From the NCBI GenBank assembly GCA_003155565.1, contig PMDM01000254.1, positions 1 through 5,830 on the forward strand: a stretch of DNA of 5,830 nt. The letters are read 5' to 3'. This stretch comes from Methylococcaceae bacterium (GTDB lineage Bacteria; Pseudomonadota; Gammaproteobacteria; Methylococcales; Methylomonadaceae). The notes below the pieces were generated by a model. That model was not told the origin of the DNA. It did not search any database and saw only the letters and a program-made list of their open reading frames with translations. The position numbers and the translations under genes were made by a program. This document shows, one piece after another, positions 4,462-5,830 of the stretch; the stretch's first letter is position 1; every line of letters starts with the position of its first letter.

Positions 4462-5830
4462 ATGACTAATCAAACCGCTATTGTCCTAAATTATCATAAC
4501 CGTACCAAGCATCGTCTGGAGCAATACGCAAAAGGACCTGAAACCATAGACTGGGAAGACCAACCCGATCCATTTCGGCGTTTTAATGGCTGTGACATTA
4601 TCGAGTTACCACATCCTGGCAAAGAGCTAGATGTACAATTTGCTGATCTGGATAAGCCAGAATCAATACCTGCTAGCCCCCTAAACCTGGCTAATTTAGG
4701 ATTATTACTGGAATTAGCTTTCGGCCTGTCCGCTTGGAAACAATTTGGCCCAAGTCGATGGGCATTACGCTGTAATCCTTCCAGCGGTAATTTGCATCCG
4801 ACCGAAGCTTATTTGATTAATGCTGGTTATGGCTTGTTCAAGCCAGGTGTTTATCATTATGTTAGCCACGATCATCATCTGGAAAGACGTTGTTTATTTA
4901 ACCAAGATATTCTGATTGCGGGAATTTTTATCGGATTAACTTCTGTCCACTGGCGGGAAGCCTGGAAATATGGCGAACGGGCTTATCGATATTGCCAACA
5001 TGATACAGGGCATGCTTTAGGCGCACTCCGATATGCTGCCGCTACGTTGGGATGGTCGATTGAATTACTTACAGAGTGGTCAGATGATGATATTGCTAAT
5101 GTGTTAGGGCTTAATCGTACTGATGATTTCAAAAAAATGGAGGGGGAATCTCCCGACTTAATTTGCCGGATTAATACGGGCTCAACCAACACGCCTGTTG
5201 ATATGGAGGCGCTATTGGAATCTGCTCAATCAGGCAAGTGGTCTGGCTTAGCCGCTAGCCTTCGTGCCTATCATTTCTATAAGTGGCCGGTAATTGATGA
5301 AGTCACCTTGGCTGCAACCAAACCACGTTCAGATGAACACCAATGGAAACCGATTCCACAGGAATTAATTACATCACCCTGCACTAAACCAGCAACGGCA
5401 ATTATCCGGCAACGCCGAAGCGCACAGCAGTTTGATGGCAAAATGTCGCCGTTGCCGATTGCTGACTTTTACCGGATGTTGGCTGCGGTTTTGCCTGCAT
5501 CAACAGTCCCTTTTGATATGTGGCGTTGGCCGCCCAAAATACACCTGTTTATTTTTGTACATCGGGTGGAAGGTTTGGAACCCGGCTTGTATGCACTGCC
5601 TAGAATTGATGGAGCATTGGAAAAATTACAGGCCGCAACCTTGCCTAATTTTGATTGGCAACAAGTCAATACGACATTTGGCAATAACTTCTCTGCATTA
5701 CCGCTGTATCATTTGTATTCAGGGAATTGTCGACAAATAGCCAAAACACTGTCCTGTCATCAACCTATTGCCAGCGACAGCGCCTTCAGTCTGGCAATGG
5801 TTGCAGAATTCAGCGAAACCATCGAAACAG
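4462..5830 (+). CDS. SagB/ThcOx-type nitroreductase-fold dehydrogenase, two-domain (3' end outside window)
   Basis: An FMN-dependent oxidoreductase family. Members paired with YcaO proteins oxidise azolines to azoles in peptide natural products; many others have no known substrate. The frame is open for 456 codons to the window edge. The N-terminus LNYHNRTKHRLEQYA...DWEDQPDPFRRF (9-48, partly quoted) is typical of stand-alone SagB-like proteins. The first nitroreductase-type domain (about 75-240) has RCNPSSGNLHPTEAY (103-117), the FMN/active-site signature, and GHALGALRYAAATLGW (183-198). A second such domain begins at RQRRSAQQFDG (316-326), with VHRVEGLEPGLY (366-377) and IASDSAFSLAMVAEF (436-450). 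Full-length relatives are around 500-550 residues, so perhaps 50-100 are missing. A stop at 4450-4452 and the lack of other in-frame starts fix the ATG at 4462, though no Shine-Dalgarno sequence precedes it. It follows nifZ by 49 bases on the same strand, suggesting co-expression during nitrogen fixation. Its role there is unknown, and no YcaO or precursor peptide gene is visible. Confidence 0.88.
   Translation, partial: MTNQTAIVLNYHNRTKHRLEQYAKGPETIDWEDQPDPFRRFNGCDIIELPHPGKELDVQFADLDKPESIPASPLNLANLGLLLELAFGLSAWKQFGPSRWALRCNPSSGNLHPTEAYLINAGYGLFKPGVYHYVSHDHHLERRCLFNQDILIAGIFIGLTSVHWREAWKYGERAYRYCQHDTGHALGALRYAAATLGWSIELLTEWSDDDIANVLGLNRTDDFKKMEGESPDLICRINTGSTNTPVDMEALLESAQSGKWSGLAASLRAYHFYKWPVIDEVTLAATKPRSDEHQWKPIPQELITSPCTKPATAIIRQRRSAQQFDGKMSPLPIADFYRMLAAVLPASTVPFDMWRWPPKIHLFIFVHRVEGLEPGLYALPRIDGALEKLQAATLPNFDWQQVNTTFGNNFSALPLYHLYSGNCRQIAKTLSCHQPIASDSAFSLAMVAEFSETIET

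Noticed and set aside
4169..5684. Minus-strand open frames opposite nifZ and the flavoenzyme gene, and the plus-strand frame 5432-5740
   Set aside because: They overlap genes with clear family motifs in the true frame, and their translations are low-complexity or unlike known proteins.
1..5830. CRISPR arrays, insertion sequences, tRNA or rRNA genes
   Set aside because: No repeat-spacer pattern, transposase motif, terminal inverted repeats or tRNA-like fold was seen; the window is almost fully accounted for by protein genes.

Overview
This window is part of a nitrogen-fixation (nif) gene cluster. Everything left of about 3930 is read on the minus strand, in the order iscA-type scaffold gene, nifU, nifS, nifV, a small unknown gene, and the start of another unknown gene that leaves the window at base 1. 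Everything right of 4134 is read on the plus strand: a short nifZ-family gene, then a long SagB/ThcOx-type nitroreductase gene that leaves the window at base 5830. The moderate GC content, the NifU/NifS/NifV sequences (the key Cys and Lys residues fall at the same numbers as I recall for Azotobacter vinelandii) and sigma54/NifA-type control point to a diazotrophic proteobacterium, most likely a gammaproteobacterium. A methanotroph of the Methylomonas/Methylobacter kind would fit, but that last step is a guess.

The two gene sets diverge from a 204-base intergenic region (3930-4133). It holds a complete-consensus sigma54 -24/-12 promoter facing iscA (3975-3990, minus) and one exact TGT-N10-ACA NifA-type upstream activator site (4098-4113), about 140 bases upstream of the predicted transcription start. 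This is a strong, directly readable nif control region for the iscA-nifU-nifS-nifV operon. No equally good promoter is visible for the plus-strand pair.

The minus-strand genes fit one pathway. NifS takes sulfur from cysteine, NifU and the IscA-type protein assemble and deliver Fe-S clusters for nitrogenase, and NifV makes homocitrate, the organic ligand of FeMo-cofactor. The genes are tightly packed. nifU and nifS share one base (TAATG), and the same TAATG arrangement recurs at the left edge between the two unknown small reading frames.

On the plus side, the NifZ-like protein belongs to a family tied to MoFe-protein (P-cluster) maturation. The SagB-type flavoprotein behind it has no described role in nitrogen fixation that I can name. 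The least explained parts are this flavoenzyme and the segment downstream of nifV (1-244). There, a gene with an excellent ribosome binding site either ends after 48 codons and is coupled to the next gene, or is one longer gene broken by a frameshift.
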